Shown here: one piece after another, positions 23,101 to 35,082 of the stretch
Position numbering within the stretch: position 1 is the first letter of the stretch
How the letters are laid out: each line of letters starts with the position of its first letter
Origin: Gnetum montanum
Lineage: Eukaryota; Streptophyta; Gnetopsida; Gnetales; Gnetaceae
Direction: 5' to 3'
Assembly: GCA_015680685.1 (NCBI GenBank)
Contig: MNCI01037593.1
Location: 50,576-114,575 of the forward strand
DNA: 64,000 nucleotides
Translations under genes and position numbers: made by a program
Notes under the pieces: model-generated
What the model was told of the DNA's origin: nothing
What the model saw: the letters and a program-made list of their open reading frames with translations, nothing else
Database searches by the model: none

Positions 23101-23760
23101 CAGATGGTTGCATGCATAAAGTGCTACTATCAGAGTTAGTAATCAGCCACTGGGTGCCTTCTTGGTTAGTGGCTGCTACGTACAAGAATTGTTGAACTTA
23201 TGATTCTTTGACACATCGACTGCATGCTTGAATGGATGTCTGCTTAGCAGACCAAAGTTACTACACATAGTTGCACCTTGAGTCACTGTACGTGATGCAT
23301 GGAATACGCTTCTTTTTTATCTTCCCAAAAGGATTTTCTTTTGAAATTTCGAGGGAAAGATCTCAGAGTTCCAATCGTGCATCCACTATGCTAAGCCAGG
23401 CTCTCCCATTATGATTGGGAAATTCCCCTTGTAATTACCAACCTAAATGACCAGGAAGTTAGCAAGATAGGACCACCTACAAATGGTGGTCACGATATCT
23501 TCTACCAATTCCAAGGGAATAGTTATGGATTGGTCTACTAGCTCAAGCCGAATATTTCTTTTCTTCAATGGGGGCACATTCCAAGTCTTGTACATGTTAT
23601 GTGAAATCAAGTTGATGCCTAACCCTAAATACAAAAGAGTTTTGCATGGCTCATTTCCTACCACTTGAAGGTATATGAGGGGACTCCCTGGATTAGTCAA
23701 TTTTTGAGGAATATGGCTTACTTTTATCCAGTCCATCACAGTGTGTGTTAGCATGATGGT
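23101..23760 (-). pseudogene. Aspartic protease of element C
   Basis: It aligns with the protease of B/D: YLQVVGNEPCKTL, then LYLGLGINLIS where DSGSDVNLIS is expected, so the catalytic Asp-Ser-Gly is lost. Next are RLELVDQSITIPLELVEDI and WSYLANFLVI. The C-terminal part (about 23440-23290) is frameshifted. Confidence 0.75.
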
Positions 23761-26263
23761 TTATACTGTGAAGGGTGTTTGGCTTGAAGGTTGCTCAAAG
23801 GGTTGAATGGTGGAGGCGATTGGAGGTTCAGAGGCATTAGCTATAGATGAATGTGAGGGTATGTTTGGGTTATTGGGCTGGAAAAAATGATGTTTCCATG
23901 ATTTTGATTCTAGTCCACTCAGCTGAGAAGCTAGTTGTAAGTTGACAGCCCTCATGGCATTATGTTGATGTGGCTATGGTGGTATCTCCCCCTGCATAGG
24001 TGGATTAGGAGGTAGTTGAGTGGGGGGCTGATGAGTAGGTATGGTAAAAGAAGGTGATGGAGGATAGTATAGATGTGGGTTCTCCACCTAGGTGATGGAG
24101 ATTGTGTTTGAAAGTATTCCAAGGGGTGGTAATGAGTTTGAAATGTCACGTGACTAGAAGAGTCCTATAGGAAGACAAGTTGCTAAACATAGTACCCGTA
24201 AGGATTTGGCTGTCGATAAGGGTACTGCTTCCTTGGAGGTGGCATCCCCCACGATTTTGGATGTTTCCATTACTGGTAATACTCATAGGGTTGTGGTGGT
24301 GGTCCACTTGGATATATCCTTGTTGCTGGTGGAACTGCCTGGGATTGCCTTGTGCATAAGGTAATCTTCGAGGTGTTTACCTTTTTGCCAAATAAGGATT
24401 CAACGCATACATCCCAGACTCTTGTAGATGTGACACCACTAGGCAACACCCCTTAGGATGTTTGTACTAGCATATGTCACATCCATCATCCTCCTCTGTG
24501 TTAGAGTCTGTAACCCATTCTGCTGTAGCAACTTTGCCCTTACCTTTATGATAGGCACGTTCATCTTCTCTTCTCCTTTGTTGATCTCACTCATTACTTC
24601 GCTCTTTGGATTCCTCCATGATTTTCAGGATGCTTTGGAACCTTTCATCCAAAGAATCCCACATCTTGTCAACCTTGGCCAAACTTTTAGAGGAAAATTT
24701 TTGTATGGGCAAGGTTTTTTGGTTCACTGTTGCATCTAGTGATGATTCTTCCTCCTCTTCACAAAATCGGACTTCCTTCTTTTAGATGGAAGGGTCCCGA
24801 TTATGCTCATTTGCATTCTTTTTTTTTCTTAATTCTCCTTCCTCTTTGGCCACCTTCTCAATGAGACACTATAGTTGATGGGTCCTCAATTCAGATAGCC
24901 GTCCTTGAGTGTAAACACCTAGGGTGTTTCTTGTTTCAAAGCGAAGCCCATCTATGATGTGGAGAAGCTATTCCCGCTGAGAGTAGCCATGAGTAGGGCA
25001 TCAATGTAACAATGAGTAATATTTGCCCATGGCTACATCCAAGGGTTCATGACCATCCTGTTTCCACCCTTGGATTTGTCATCTTAGATTAGTCACTCTA
25101 GAGTAGGTTTGGTATTTATCATTGAAAATTTCCAACATCATACTACATCTCCTGATTGATTTAAGCTCCAAAGACCTATACTAGCTTTCTGTTTCCTTAA
25201 TGAGTGTTTGGGGGAATAGTTTGAGTTTTTGCCAATCATTGTCTATATTCTACAAGATGCAAGCATTATGAAATGCTTGCAAGTGAGTATGTGGATCACA
25301 ATTATATCCCCCTTCAAATTTGGGGATATTGTTCATGTCAAGGCGCTTGATCCGACTATCTTTCAAGTGCCTACTGGGTATTTGAATCGCCTCACCTATG
25401 TTAAGCATGCTTCGAGTAGCCAGCAGTGGTTCATCCGAGTCATAGTCCTATTGTTGGCCATGACATCTGTGGTGATTTTGGTTGCCTTTCCTTTCTTGAT
25501 GGTGAGACTCGTGTGATTGGTCACTCTTTTCCTCACACCATCCCCATTGGTCCTTGTGATCCCATCGATCTTTTTGATCACCATCACCCTAATCCTTCCT
25601 CCTACAGTTGCGTTTGGAGTCAGAACTTGGTGAAGACAAAGTGGAATGAGAAGATGGAGAAGAGGGAGGAGAATTTCCACTGCCCTAATGTTGATCTCCT
25701 CCTCTACTATGATGATGACCCCAATCTTCATGTCCACCTTTCCCCTTGCCACGATCTTTCTTGCATGATCCCCCATCATCTTGGGGCTTCTGGTTGTTTG
25801 ATTGTTTACTTTGAATGATGGACTACATGATCGGATGCATTGGAGGAGGTTCGATCGAATTGGAATCGTAAGAAATAGATTCCTCATCATCATGTGAGTC
25901 CTACAAGAACAAAGGGTTACTAAACTATTTCCCCTTTATGTGTTCATGGCATTTCGCTTATTGCTGGTCTCATGCATGTTGTGCCTCATTAGGATGATAA
26001 TATTGGTAGTCATGATCCTCCATTATGTATTCCACACCACGGTCTTGAATGCTCGGTCTGGTAAGATTTTGAAGTAGCATTCTAGGAATTAATCGATTAG
26101 GAGGTAATATGATGTTACCCTTCATGTCCCACCATTGCAGGTGCTCATCCTGATGTAGGATAAAGATGAAGTTGGGGATATACTTGTCTGGATGTGCGTA
26201 TACTACCTGACACTTTTGTGGCATTGGTGGGTTGGATATGTCTCACATGTGAGAAGAAGACAT
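23761..26263 (-). pseudogene. Gag of element C
   Basis: The start codon is at 26261-26263 (MSSSHM, then a TGA at codon 7). The N-terminal block HPDKYIPNFIF, LHQDEHLQWWD and GNIILPPNR matches A and D. The Gag core lies at about 25400-25000. A zinc knuckle near 24460 (C-D-I-C, stop, YKHPKGC) carries the same in-frame stop as B/D. The C-terminal linker to protease is proline-rich. The full Gag is present but interrupted by stops and frameshifts. Confidence 0.8.
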
Positions 26264-26409
26264 TTTTTTTGTTAACTAACAACTAAACTGGTGTGCCTTA
26301 TTCTTTTATTGAAACTACCTAGCATGCATAGATTTCACTATCCTGAGTCCATTCCAACGAAGTGAATGATAATCTTGCTAAAACTAGATAGTGCATGTAA
26401 GACTAATAG

Positions 26410-26427
26410 TCCTTGGCAACGATGCCA
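26410..26427 (-). promoter_or_regulatory. Primer binding site of element C
   Basis: The minus strand reads TGGCATCGTTGCCAAGGA. It matches the tRNA-Asp primer site at 14 of 18 bases, with all four differences being transitions. It lies one base from the LTR edge at 26429. Confidence 0.75.
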
Positions 26428-26428
26428 A

Positions 26429-27162
26429 TGATGAGTAGCGAGGTACCCCTATGCCCAACCATATGAATCATGGGCGTTCACGTGTGACTTGGTCAAATTT
26501 CGCAGACTGCAAGCACTTGCATACACTGAACCTTAGCTAGCAAAACCTGAATGGTCATTGTATTCCCAATGTCACATGTGATATTCTAAAGTGATGGTTA
26601 AGTGAGATTGAGGCAAATGATTTTTATTGATTTTCAATTTTTATCTTTTAAGGTCTAATTATTTAATTGTAGGAAATGGAAGGTTGTGTAATTTATAATT
26701 GTTCTACTCTATCGCTTAACTCTCCCTAGCATAAGCAACGTATCCCATCTTCCATGCACATCCTGAGAATACCCTAACCACTGCTGGGTTACTAGACATT
26801 AAGTATCACTGGGTTACCAAGTGTTTGATATATGTTCGAGATGGTCATGCCTATGGTTCTCATAAAATATGAAAGGAAAATAACAGTAAAGTGATAATAA
26901 TAAAAGCTTCTAAAATTATTAAAGCATTGAAATATTAAACTATTAAAATGCTTAAGTGATTAAATCCAAATGCTACAAGGAAGGCTCAAAAAGCTCATCT
27001 TTATTACTGGTCATGCCAATGGGATCAAGTACATTAGTGCTTGAATAAAGAGCCATACACCTTTCTCACACCTGCTGTGGGTACTTAGAAAATATTCTAA
27101 CTCTTACAGGAACAAACTGCAAGAGTTTCACTACAACTATTCCAAAAGATGCCATAAATGCG
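26429..27162 (-). mobile_element. 5' LTR of element C, truncated
   Basis: It aligns with 16801-17535 (TGATGAGTAGCGAGGTACCCC to GCCATAAATG). The last 160 or so bases of U3, including the TATA box and palindromes, are missing. At 27162 the sequence passes directly into gag of the older element D. The truncation would have removed the promoter. Confidence 0.85.
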
Positions 27163-28017
27163 ACGGGTGTCTACAATGCCCTCTATTATCTTTTCGTTCA
27201 TGACAATGTGCCTCTCTTGAATGTTTGTGCCCTTATTCATGCCTATCCTAACGATCCCTTTGGTTATCTTCATCTCATCGATCATTTCGTTCATTTCAAT
27301 CACCTCCATCATGGTCTTGCCTTCTGCAGTCATGATCAAAGATAGAAGAAGAAGAAGATGATGAAGGGGAAGAGAAAGAAGAATCAACAACATCATGGTG
27401 CCTACTACCACCTCGTAAGTGATTATGACCATGATCAAAATCATGCTTCTTTTTGGCATCCCTGTCTTGAGTTGCCTCTTTAGATATTTTGTTGTTATTA
27501 GATTCCTTATTACCAAAATTAGGATTGTGAACTATGGAGTGTAGATTCTAATTTTGACCTCCATCACCAAAGTCAAAGAGATGAGTTTCAGTGAATGGAA
27601 AACCTCTTGAGAAGGGTTCCCCACTAGCTTGTTGGTACAATAGGAATGGAAAATCGTTAAGTCCTTTTCCCTTCAAAAATTCATAGTGCTGCTCTAGTTG
27701 CCAATCCTGCAGATGTTGTGCTTCAGTGGGATGGTAATCCCTGGCGTTAACATCTTCAACAATATAATCCCATGGCGGTCTTGAAGACTACATCGTGTAA
27801 GCATTTGATGGAGAATTTTAGGAGTAGCATGATTAGGTGGCAACACAATGTTGCCCTCCATGTCACACCATCACAACTATTCATCCTAGTGCAGGATGAA
27901 GGTGAAGTTTGACACATACTTATTAGGATGAGTATATATAATTCGATATCATTGAGGCTTTCACGGATTAACTCTATCAATCTTGAGCAGAGAAGTGCTC
28001 TTATGAGAAGAAGACAT
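27163..28017 (-). pseudogene. Gag N-terminal part of element B/D
   Basis: The start codon is at 28015-28017. The frame is broken, but blocks matching A at 1260-400 are present. The minus strand carries a YTHPNKYVSNF-like block, an LHQDE-like block and a basic, serine-rich stretch near 27350. It ends at about 27165 against the truncated LTR of C. The part of Gag that should follow is at 16800, beyond element C. Confidence 0.7.
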
Positions 28018-28157
28018 CTTCAGTTAGTGAATAAAAATCACAGTGTGCTCTAAGACTTTGTTTTAGTAATTGTGAAATAAGATATGACTTGAAGGTTTTT
28101 TCCAATGATTTAAATACTTTTACTAAGTCCTAGATAGTGCACAGAACAATAAAAGGG

Positions 28158-28175
28158 TCCCTACCAATGGCACCA
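28158..28175 (-). promoter_or_regulatory. Primer binding site of element B/D
   Basis: The minus strand reads TGGTGCCATTGGTAGGGA. It matches the tRNA-Asp primer site at 13 of 18 bases, and lies one base from the LTR. Confidence 0.65.
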
Positions 28176-28176
28176 A

Positions 28177-29005
28177 TGATGAGCGGTGAGGTACCCCTAT
28201 GCCTAACCATATGAATCACTAAGGAATTATGCATGATTTGGTCAAATTCCATGGACCTATAGTTATCTCATACACTAGTTTCTCTAGGAAGTGAAATGGT
28301 GTTGAGAACATTTGTTGTCTTCCCAATTACACTTGTGAGGCTCAAGGGTATGGTTTAAGTAGAATTGAGGCATATGAATTTTTGTCATTTTATATTTTAT
28401 GGATGTAATTGCCTACAACAAGAATAAAGAGTCAAGTAGATTAAAAGCTAAATTTTCCATTACCTAGCTAGCCTAATACAAGTAATTGTCCCACTTTCTT
28501 GGAGATATCTTGAACACATATAGTACTACTAGGCTACCAAATGTTAAGTGTTGCTGGGTTACCAAGCAGTATATGAATGCTCGAAGTGGTCATGCTTGTG
28601 TTCATTAACAATTGGAAATAAATTGCTTAATTAAAATACATTAAAGTAAAAAGCAAGAAAGTAAAATGCATTAAAGAAAATATTAATCTATTCTCAGTGT
28701 TGTAAGGATTGTCAAAAGAGTTCATTTTATTCCCATCACACTGTTGTGCTTAGGTACATCAGTGCTTAGGTACACACTTTAGACTCCTTCTACGGGCACT
28801 TAGAAAATATTCTAACTATGAGAAAAAGAAACATCAAGAGCTTCGCTACCTTGCTTGAAAACTAAAAACTAAACTATGCCAAAATTGGAACCTAAGCACT
28901 ATATTTATAGGCTAGGATATATGCCCTAACGTCAAACACCTGATGTCAAATCCAGGCCATGAGATCGCATACGCGATGTCGTGATAGACAAAAAATAGTG
29001 ATTCA
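28177..29005 (-). mobile_element. 5' LTR of element B/D
   Basis: The plus strand runs from TGATGAGCGGTGAGG to GTGATTCA. It contains the TATA box (28902-28909) and an ATCGCATACGCGATGTCG block near 28964. Its terminal 210 bases match the fragment at 6240-6448 closely, including GCTTCGCTACCTTGCTTGAAAA-type sequence. Confidence 0.85.
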
Positions 29006-29597
29006 TTACTTGGGTAATTAGAGTTGTTCAAGTAACATAAAATAAAACTCTAACATAGTATTGGAGCAATTAGTATTGTTCATGAGATCCAACAGATATG
29101 AGTCGATAAGGAATAAAATGACATTTATAGATATTAAAAATGAAATGATTTGTTAATTAACTATAACATAATATAAACAAAAGATAGTAACATGCAACAA
29201 TTAGCAAAATTAAGTGTTATATAATAAGGTAAAGGAGTATGGAATAAGATGCAAGGTGGCACATTAAAGATCTTAAGAAGTCAAAAGAGTGAAGAATGCA
29301 AAGGGGCTGAGGTTCAAAAATACGAAGTTTGTTCATGTTCAAATGACACTTTTAAAATTTCTTTGGAGAAAATGTTGGATGTTCCTATGTGAGTGAACTA
29401 GAAAAACATCAATAAGAATCATCCACTTCTCAAACATTGTATTGAGTATATTATCTAAAATACCTTAAGAAAAATTCATGTTGTAAATGGAAGCCAATGG
29501 CCAAGACTTTTGTTGTAATTTGGTGGAGATCTAAAGGCAGAAACAAGTACCTTGTTTTCCCATCAAAAATCCTATCTTGTTGCCTTGTATTGATATA
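29006..29597. other. Spacer before the LTR of element G
   Basis: AT-rich sequence without recognised features. Part of it may belong to the LTR of G, whose 5' edge is unresolved. Confidence 0.4.
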
Positions 29598-29642
29598 ATG
29601 TTAGGAAAATTTTCAATGTAAAAAATGAGTTTTGTAGTTCAC

Positions 29643-29802
29643 ATGCTACAAATTCCATGTATTCTAGCTTTTGAAGGTTAAAAATATTCTATATGCTACA
29701 AATACCATTTATGATAGCTTGTGGAGGTTAAAAATGCTCCACAAGCTGCAAATTCCATTTATGCTAGCTTGTGGAAGCTAAAAATGCTTCACAAGCTATA
29801 AA
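29643..29802 (+). repeat. 50-bp tandem repeat in U3 of LTR G
   Basis: Units start at 29643, 29693, 29743 and 29793, an exact 50-base period. Each contains TGCTACAAATxCCAT, TAGCTT and GGTTAAAAAT, or near variants. The last unit is partial. Confidence 0.85.
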
Positions 29803-29839
29803 AAATTGATCTTTTTATCTTACACGCTATAAATTTTAG

Positions 29840-29953
29840 CTTTACACATTGTGGTAGCCTGTGGTGGCAGTGTGTGGAGTTTCGGCATTAAATTCATATG
29901 TTATACATCTTAGTCCCACATGCTATGGCAGTGTGTGGGGTGGCATGTGGCAC
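29840..29953 (+). repeat. Hairpin motif repeated in LTR G
   Basis: At 29916-29950, CCACATGC pairs with GCATGTGG around CAGTGTGTGGGG. A related copy lies near 29840-29880 (ACATTGTGGTAGCCTGTGG, then CAGTGTGTGG). The same motif forms a long array at 59476-60680 of the same element. Confidence 0.75.
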
Positions 29954-30045
29954 TTGAGTTTTAAACCCACACATTGAACTTTGGCCCAAGAATAACTTGT
30001 AATGATGAAAAAACTGTATCAAATCAGCACAATAAATTCATAGCC

Positions 30046-30053
30046 TATAAATA
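30046..30053 (+). promoter_or_regulatory. TATA box of LTR G
   Basis: TATAAATA within GCCTATAAATACAAG, about 590 bases before the LTR end. This fits a U3-R boundary shortly downstream. Confidence 0.6.
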
Positions 30054-30643
30054 CAAGATTTGATGCATCTTTCAGGATCTTTTGAAGAATCTCATGGTAG
30101 ATCACTTAGTAGGAAATAACAAAGCTTCACAGCAAATTTTTTGCAACCTTTTTACAACTTTGGTAGCACTAATTTTTGAGCACAGAAGCCATAGTAGAGA
30201 GTTATTATGTTGTAGATCAAATTGGAAAAATAGTGTAGACTCTATGCAAAACACACCCAACAATTTGCACTAGATCACAGTAAGTGTATTAATTTCTCAC
30301 ACTTTAAAGGTATTGATTTGTGCTCTTTCTCAAACCTTTATTTTTTGCATTTATTGACTACTATATTTAATATAAAATTTGTAGTCATTTATATTTAGCT
30401 ATATTGTTCTTTTATTTTACATGTTTTCTAATCTTGTGCTACATTCTCGTTTTGCACATTTTATTACACAATTTATCCTTGATATTTGTTAAATGGTAAC
30501 AGATTTTTCAAGTCCCTAAGAAATCGATAAGACCATTTAGGGCACGCCAAATCCTTTTTGAGGATCGTGGATTTGCAAGTTAAACTTTTTCACATGGAAT
30601 TTTTTGGTTTTTTATGACTCAAAGTTTTCATCGTTACAGTTTA

Positions 30644-30662
30644 TGGCATTAGAAGTAGGGCC
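30644..30662 (+). promoter_or_regulatory. Primer binding site of element G (tRNA-Met type)
   Basis: TGGCATTAGAAGTAGGGCC resembles the initiator tRNA-Met primer site; about 11 of the first 16 bases agree. The equivalent site in F reads TAGTGCTAGAAGGAGGGTC on the minus strand. Both lie five or six bases from the LTR end. Confidence 0.6.
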
Positions 30663-31114
30663 TTCGCCTAACTTCTTTGCTAAAAACCTATTTCAAAAAA
30701 ATTCCTTACTTCTTTCTTCCTTAGCTTGTAAGCTTATTAGGCTAAACAAAAATTTGTTTTGGATTTTCTAGAACCCTAATGTGTACCCTAGTGACTAGTT
30801 TTATTTACAAAATATTTTGTTGTTAATTTTGTAGTTGTTATGTGTAATGTTGTCATCATTCCATGTATTTTGCAATTAAAAAAAGTATGATTAATTTTTT
30901 TTTAGTGTAGTACACAATGCTATCATAGCCCCTTGCATTAACCTTGTAGTTGCAGTGCACATTATTATCTCTTATTTCACCATTTCAACTTTGCAATTTT
31001 TTTGGTTTTTTCCTTTCATATGCTATAGCCTGTTTGCATTTGTTCACATACATTAGAAAAACTTGAAATAAAATTTTAAAAGTTACTTTTATAGTTACAG
31101 TGTGTTTGAAGCCT

Positions 31115-31330
31115 ATCCATTCCATATGCTATATCTCTATAAGCAATAGGCTACAACCTTTCCATATGTTATAGCTCCACAAGCTATAGGTTACAACCTC
31201 TCCATATGCTATAGCCTCACAACTATAGCTTCATAAGCTACACTCATTCCATATGCTATAGCTCCACAAGCTATAACTTATAATCTCTCTATACACTATG
31301 CCTCACATGATACAACCTTCTAAATTCCAC
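31115..31330 (+). repeat. Minisatellite in the leader of element G
   Basis: Units of 42-45 bases start CCATATG(C/T)TATAG near 31120, 31161, 31203 and 31248. They include CCACAAGCTATAGG, so each unit is partly self-complementary. They lie between the primer site and gag. Confidence 0.7.
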
Positions 31331-31437
31331 ATGCTTGAGTCTTACATGCTATAAGTTTGTAGCTTGTGTGAAACATCAAAGATCATAGAAGCCTATATCA
31401 TGTTGATCAATTAATTAGTCTATTATGTTTTATACCT

Positions 31438-33735
31438 TTTGCCTCTACCATCCTATTGTACCACATCATCGCTATGCTTGCCAACTAGCAATCTACTTGC
31501 ATATACAACCCTAAAGACCTAGCTTTGATGGAGCACAAATAGTCCTTCAAGCATTTAGGACATGAGCGCATGCATGCTACACTTACCCAAGACTATTATA
31601 ACTTCATATGAGTGAAGATCCAAGCTAGCCTTTACATCCTATGCAAGGAGTTAGATTGCAATTTTGAATTTGAGATTATACACAAGAGTGGGAAGGAATA
31701 TATTCCTTCCTTGTATGATAGAATAGAGCTCTCCAAAGCTTATATTCACAGGTTAGCCTAGTTATTAGATGATGATGAGGAAATTACTATAAGTGAGGAG
31801 TCTAGCCTAGAGTGTGATGGGGACGATCAAGAGAAATTTAGAGGTTATTATGAAGAGGAGACCCAAGGGGAGGAAAATTTGCATACATCAATTCCTGACT
31901 TTATGATTAATTTGTTATACAACACATAAGTAACACCCACTACCTCCTTGGAGGAAACTTCACAACCAGTTTTACAAGTTTTCTTCATGTTCACATCTCT
32001 TCCATTTGCCATCCAACCTCATTTCACATGGCTCACATAGTGTACCTTCCATGTCTCCTTCATTTGTCACCTCGGTAGGCACTTCCTTGGGACCTCAAGT
32101 TCCACAAAATTTTTGCATATTCTTTATTCACTTTATCCCATAAATCCCTATGCAAACATCATTCTCCCTCTTTAATCCCCCTGAAATAATGGCAACAAGG
32201 CCTTTTCACATGGTGCCAAAACCTATCACTTGACCTCATGCCATTCCATCATCCATGTAATCAGGTATGCAACTTGCATAATTGGCAGGAGCACCTTAGA
32301 GCTTAGATCAACCTTTCCAACTAATCCAAAGCCTCACTGAGAAGATAAAAAAGCTTTAGGCTAATATCATGCAAATGGTCAAACTCATGAACTTTTACTA
32401 AGATGACCTAATTAGTCCTACTATCTTGAAAATAATCCTTCTAGAATACTTCTCCTTCATTTCACCATATATAATGGTGAAAGTGACCTTAATTCTCATT
32501 TGATTATCTTCCATTTGAAATGTCTATTACTGCAGGCTTGGCCCCATACTATGTTGAGTGTCTTTCCTATGTTCTTCATCAAAAAAGCTCTTTACTAGTA
32601 CCAAGCACTACCTAGAGGATCTATCTCTTCCTTAGATGACTTGATAAATCAATTTGTTAAGTGCTTGAAGTACAACTTGAAACTTGAAACAATGCCTGAT
32701 TAATTTATGAAAGTGAGACAAGGGCCCCTTGAGCCTATTCAAAAATTCATACAAAGATGGAACACCATGCTTAACAAGATACTTGAGCCCATCTTTGAGA
32801 TATACCTCTTGGCCACCTTCAAAGAGATGCTCAACAATTTTATCAANNNNNNNNNNNNNNNNNNNNNNNNNNNNNNNNNNNNNNNNNNNNNNNNNNNNNN
32901 NNNNNNNNNNNNNNNNNNNNNNNNNNNNNNNNNNNNNNNNNNNNNNNNNNNNNNNNNNNNNNNNNNNNNNNNNNNNNNNNNNNNNNNNNNNNNNNNNNNN
33001 NNNNNNNNNNNNNNNNNNNNNNNNNNNNNNNNNNNNNNNNNNNNNNNNNNNNNNNNNNNNNNNNNNNNNNNNNNNNNNNNNNNNNNNNNNNNNNNNNNNN
33101 NNNNNNNNNNNNNNNNNNNNNNNNNNNNNNNNNNNNNNNNNNNNNNNNNNNNNNNNNNNNNNNNNNNNNNNNNNNNNNNNNNNNNNNNNNNNNNNNNNNN
33201 NNNNNNNNNNNNNNNNNNNNNNNNNNNNNNNNNNNNNNNNNNNNNNNNNNNNNNNNNNNNNNNNNNNNNNNNNNNNNNNNNNNNNNNNNNNNNNNNNNNN
33301 NNNNNNNNNNNNNNNNNNNNNNNNNNNNNNNNNNNNNNNNNNNNNNNNNNNNNNNNNNNNNNNNNNNNNNNNNNNNNNNNNNNNNNNNNNNNNNNNNNNA
33401 AGGTAGTAAATGCTTCAACCTCTTTCCAACCAAATAACAAAAATTCACCTCCAAAACTATGTAAGGAACTAGCTCATAAGCTTAAAGGTAAGGACACCAA
33501 CCAACCAAAGATATGGAAAGAAGTAGGTCCATTAAAGCCTACCCCAATCTTTTTCACATTGATGGACTTAAACACTAAAATTGCATCTACCAAGTAACCT
33601 AAAGAGGATAGCCAAAAACAAAAGAAGGGAAAGAAGTTGAAAAAATAACTATTGAAACATGAGGTTAAGATTCTGGGTGAAATGAAGGAGGTCAAGGCCA
33701 AAAAAATTAATAAGGTGATCAATAATGATAAAGAC
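31438..33735 (+). pseudogene. Gag of element G, with assembly gap
   Basis: The N-terminal block YYNFI-stop-VKIQASLYI and SGKEYIPSLYDRIELSKAY matches F's Gag (YYNFIYAKIQASLFI, GWEYIPSSINFIPLTKPY). The Gag core near 32560-32830 includes MKVRQGPLEPIQKFIQRWNT, typical of the retrotransposon gag domain. A gap (32847-33399) hides the C-terminal part. After it a lysine-rich stretch leads towards protease. Stops, mostly TAG, are scattered. Confidence 0.7.
32847..33399. other. Assembly gap (553 N)
   Basis: A run of N. It lies in the Gag core of element G. Long frames that appear to cross it are artefacts. Confidence 1.
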
Positions 33736-34580
33736 TTCCTCTCTGCCATTGAGTAGGTTAAACTCTCACTAAAATAGAAAAACACTTCATTAAGCTTGTA
33801 TGATTTGCTTATGACCTTCCTTGCTCACCATGAAGCACTAGCTAGGATGCTAGCTTCTATTCCTATGAATAAGGATATGCTAGCCAATGAGAAGTCCATC
33901 CATGTGATGGGGGTACAACCCTCACCCCAGGAAGAAATGAAGTCAACCATCATAACATTTTGTGATAGCAAGATGGAAATCAACCCTCAAAACAGTGAGG
34001 TATCCAAGGCTCCTCTCTCTTTAAAGATTAGAGCTGATTAGTACAAGGTGCATCGAGTACATGTAGATGACAAGGTGGCCACAAACGTTATTCCCTTTTC
34101 TATCATGGAGTTCTTAGTCTTGGTCAAAAATATGTAGAACACATCTACCACCACTCTCAAATTGTTTAATAGGTTATGCATAGCTGTGAGAGAATCGATC
34201 ATGTTAGACTTCACGGTTGGGGAACAATTCCCCACAACTATTGATTTTCTTGTGATGGAAGAGACATCGAGTTTCAAGCTAATCCTAGGAAGGCCTTGGT
34301 TGGCCAAGTGACATGTAGTCTCTTCCTTGATTTATCAGGAAATCCATTTATGAGGGAAGTGAGATCATAATCCACGAAGACAATGCAATTTCATTATCCA
34401 TTAACAGTGTTGACATAGAGTAAGGGTTTGAAGTGGAGTTTCAAGAAGAAACTCCTAAAGTTCAAAAAGAAGTTAATAATTGCAACAAGATCAACAAAGC
34501 CGAAACTAACAATGCTAGGGCCACAAAAAAATGTTGGAATAACTCTCATTAACATTGTAAATGAAGAAAACAAGGAGTAC
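33736..34580 (+). pseudogene. Protease region of element G
   Basis: A Gag-protease linker (SLYDLLMTFLAHHEALARML) comes first. The protease starts near 34040: VDDKVATNVIPFSIMEFL, where the catalytic Asp-Gly-Gly/Ser-Gly loop is degraded. Next are TVGEQFPTTIDFLVMEETSS and ILGRPWLAK, a characteristic retroviral protease end, at about 34300. The tail YQEIHL, EIIIHEDNAISLSINSVDIE matches F at 49690-49600. After 34580 the match to F ends, as expected at an intron or insertion boundary. Confidence 0.75.
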
Positions 34581-35082
34581 TGGATTATGTAACAAAATTG
34601 TATAAATTTCCTAATCTTTTGAAGATTAGAAAGGAGTTGTGCAATCAAACATGTTTCTCATTTCTTTCTTTGTATAGTTTAACTAGTAGCCTTTTTTTCA
34701 TTTTTCATTTACATCCTTAATCTTTTGCCTTTAAATTTTTACTTTATTACATTATGTTTACAATGTATCTATATAGCCTTCATGTTTTCACTTCAATCTA
34801 CTATTTATGTTCATGAAAAACCACAAAATAACATAAAATATAGAAAACCTAAAATTACATAAAAATTTTTAAAACTTTAAAACTAAAAAAATGTTTTAAA
34901 GTTAAAACCATCATGGTAGCTGTGTAACCAAAGAAATAAATGTCCATAGCTATAGTTGCATTGTGCAACATACAACAAAAAAAGTAATACATACTCTCCT
35001 AGGTTATGATAGCCAAATAAAAGCAACTATAACACTATAACAAAAAAAAAACAACATATAAGTGGTCCAACAATCACCAAAA
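34581..35082. other. AT-rich spacer between protease of G and the end of gene X
   Basis: No coding frame is seen. By position this would be the 5' part of the sense intron and the 3' flank of gene X. No clear sense splice donor was identified. Confidence 0.45.

Larger units (their letters stand above)
16801..27162 (-). mobile_element. Element C, Athila-like, inserted in gag of B/D
   Basis: The order on the minus strand is: 5' LTR (26429-27162, truncated), primer site, gag, protease, deleted RT, integrase, env-like ORF, polypurine tract, 3' LTR (16801-17697). The gag of B/D stops at one edge and resumes at the other, and the flanking LTRs of B and D match each other better than they match C. 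This supports C being an insertion in B/D. The 5' LTR has lost about 160 bases and some host gag at its outer edge, so no target duplication can be checked. Confidence 0.75.
29598..30638 (+). mobile_element. 5' LTR of element G (left edge approximate)
   Basis: The right edge GTTACA lies five bases before the primer site. F has the same arrangement (LTR end, GTTTTC spacer, primer site). A TATA box (TATAAATA) lies at 30046-30053. Upstream of it are the 50-bp repeats and a hairpin motif. A TGTTAGG at about 29598 is a possible start but is unconfirmed. Confidence 0.6.

Noticed and set aside
25426-25818. 130-codon plus-strand open frame and an overlapping 165-codon minus frame
   Set aside because: Both lie over gag of element C. 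The minus frame is out of phase with the homologous Gag blocks.
6240-27162. Tandem LTR-internal-LTR-internal-LTR array from unequal recombination
   Set aside because: Gag pieces at 16800 and 27163 are complementary parts of one Gag, and LTR similarities pair 6240 with 28177. Nesting explains this better.
32707-33597. 296-codon frame and other long frames across N
   Set aside because: They are open only because N has no stops. Only the first 46 codons are real Gag.
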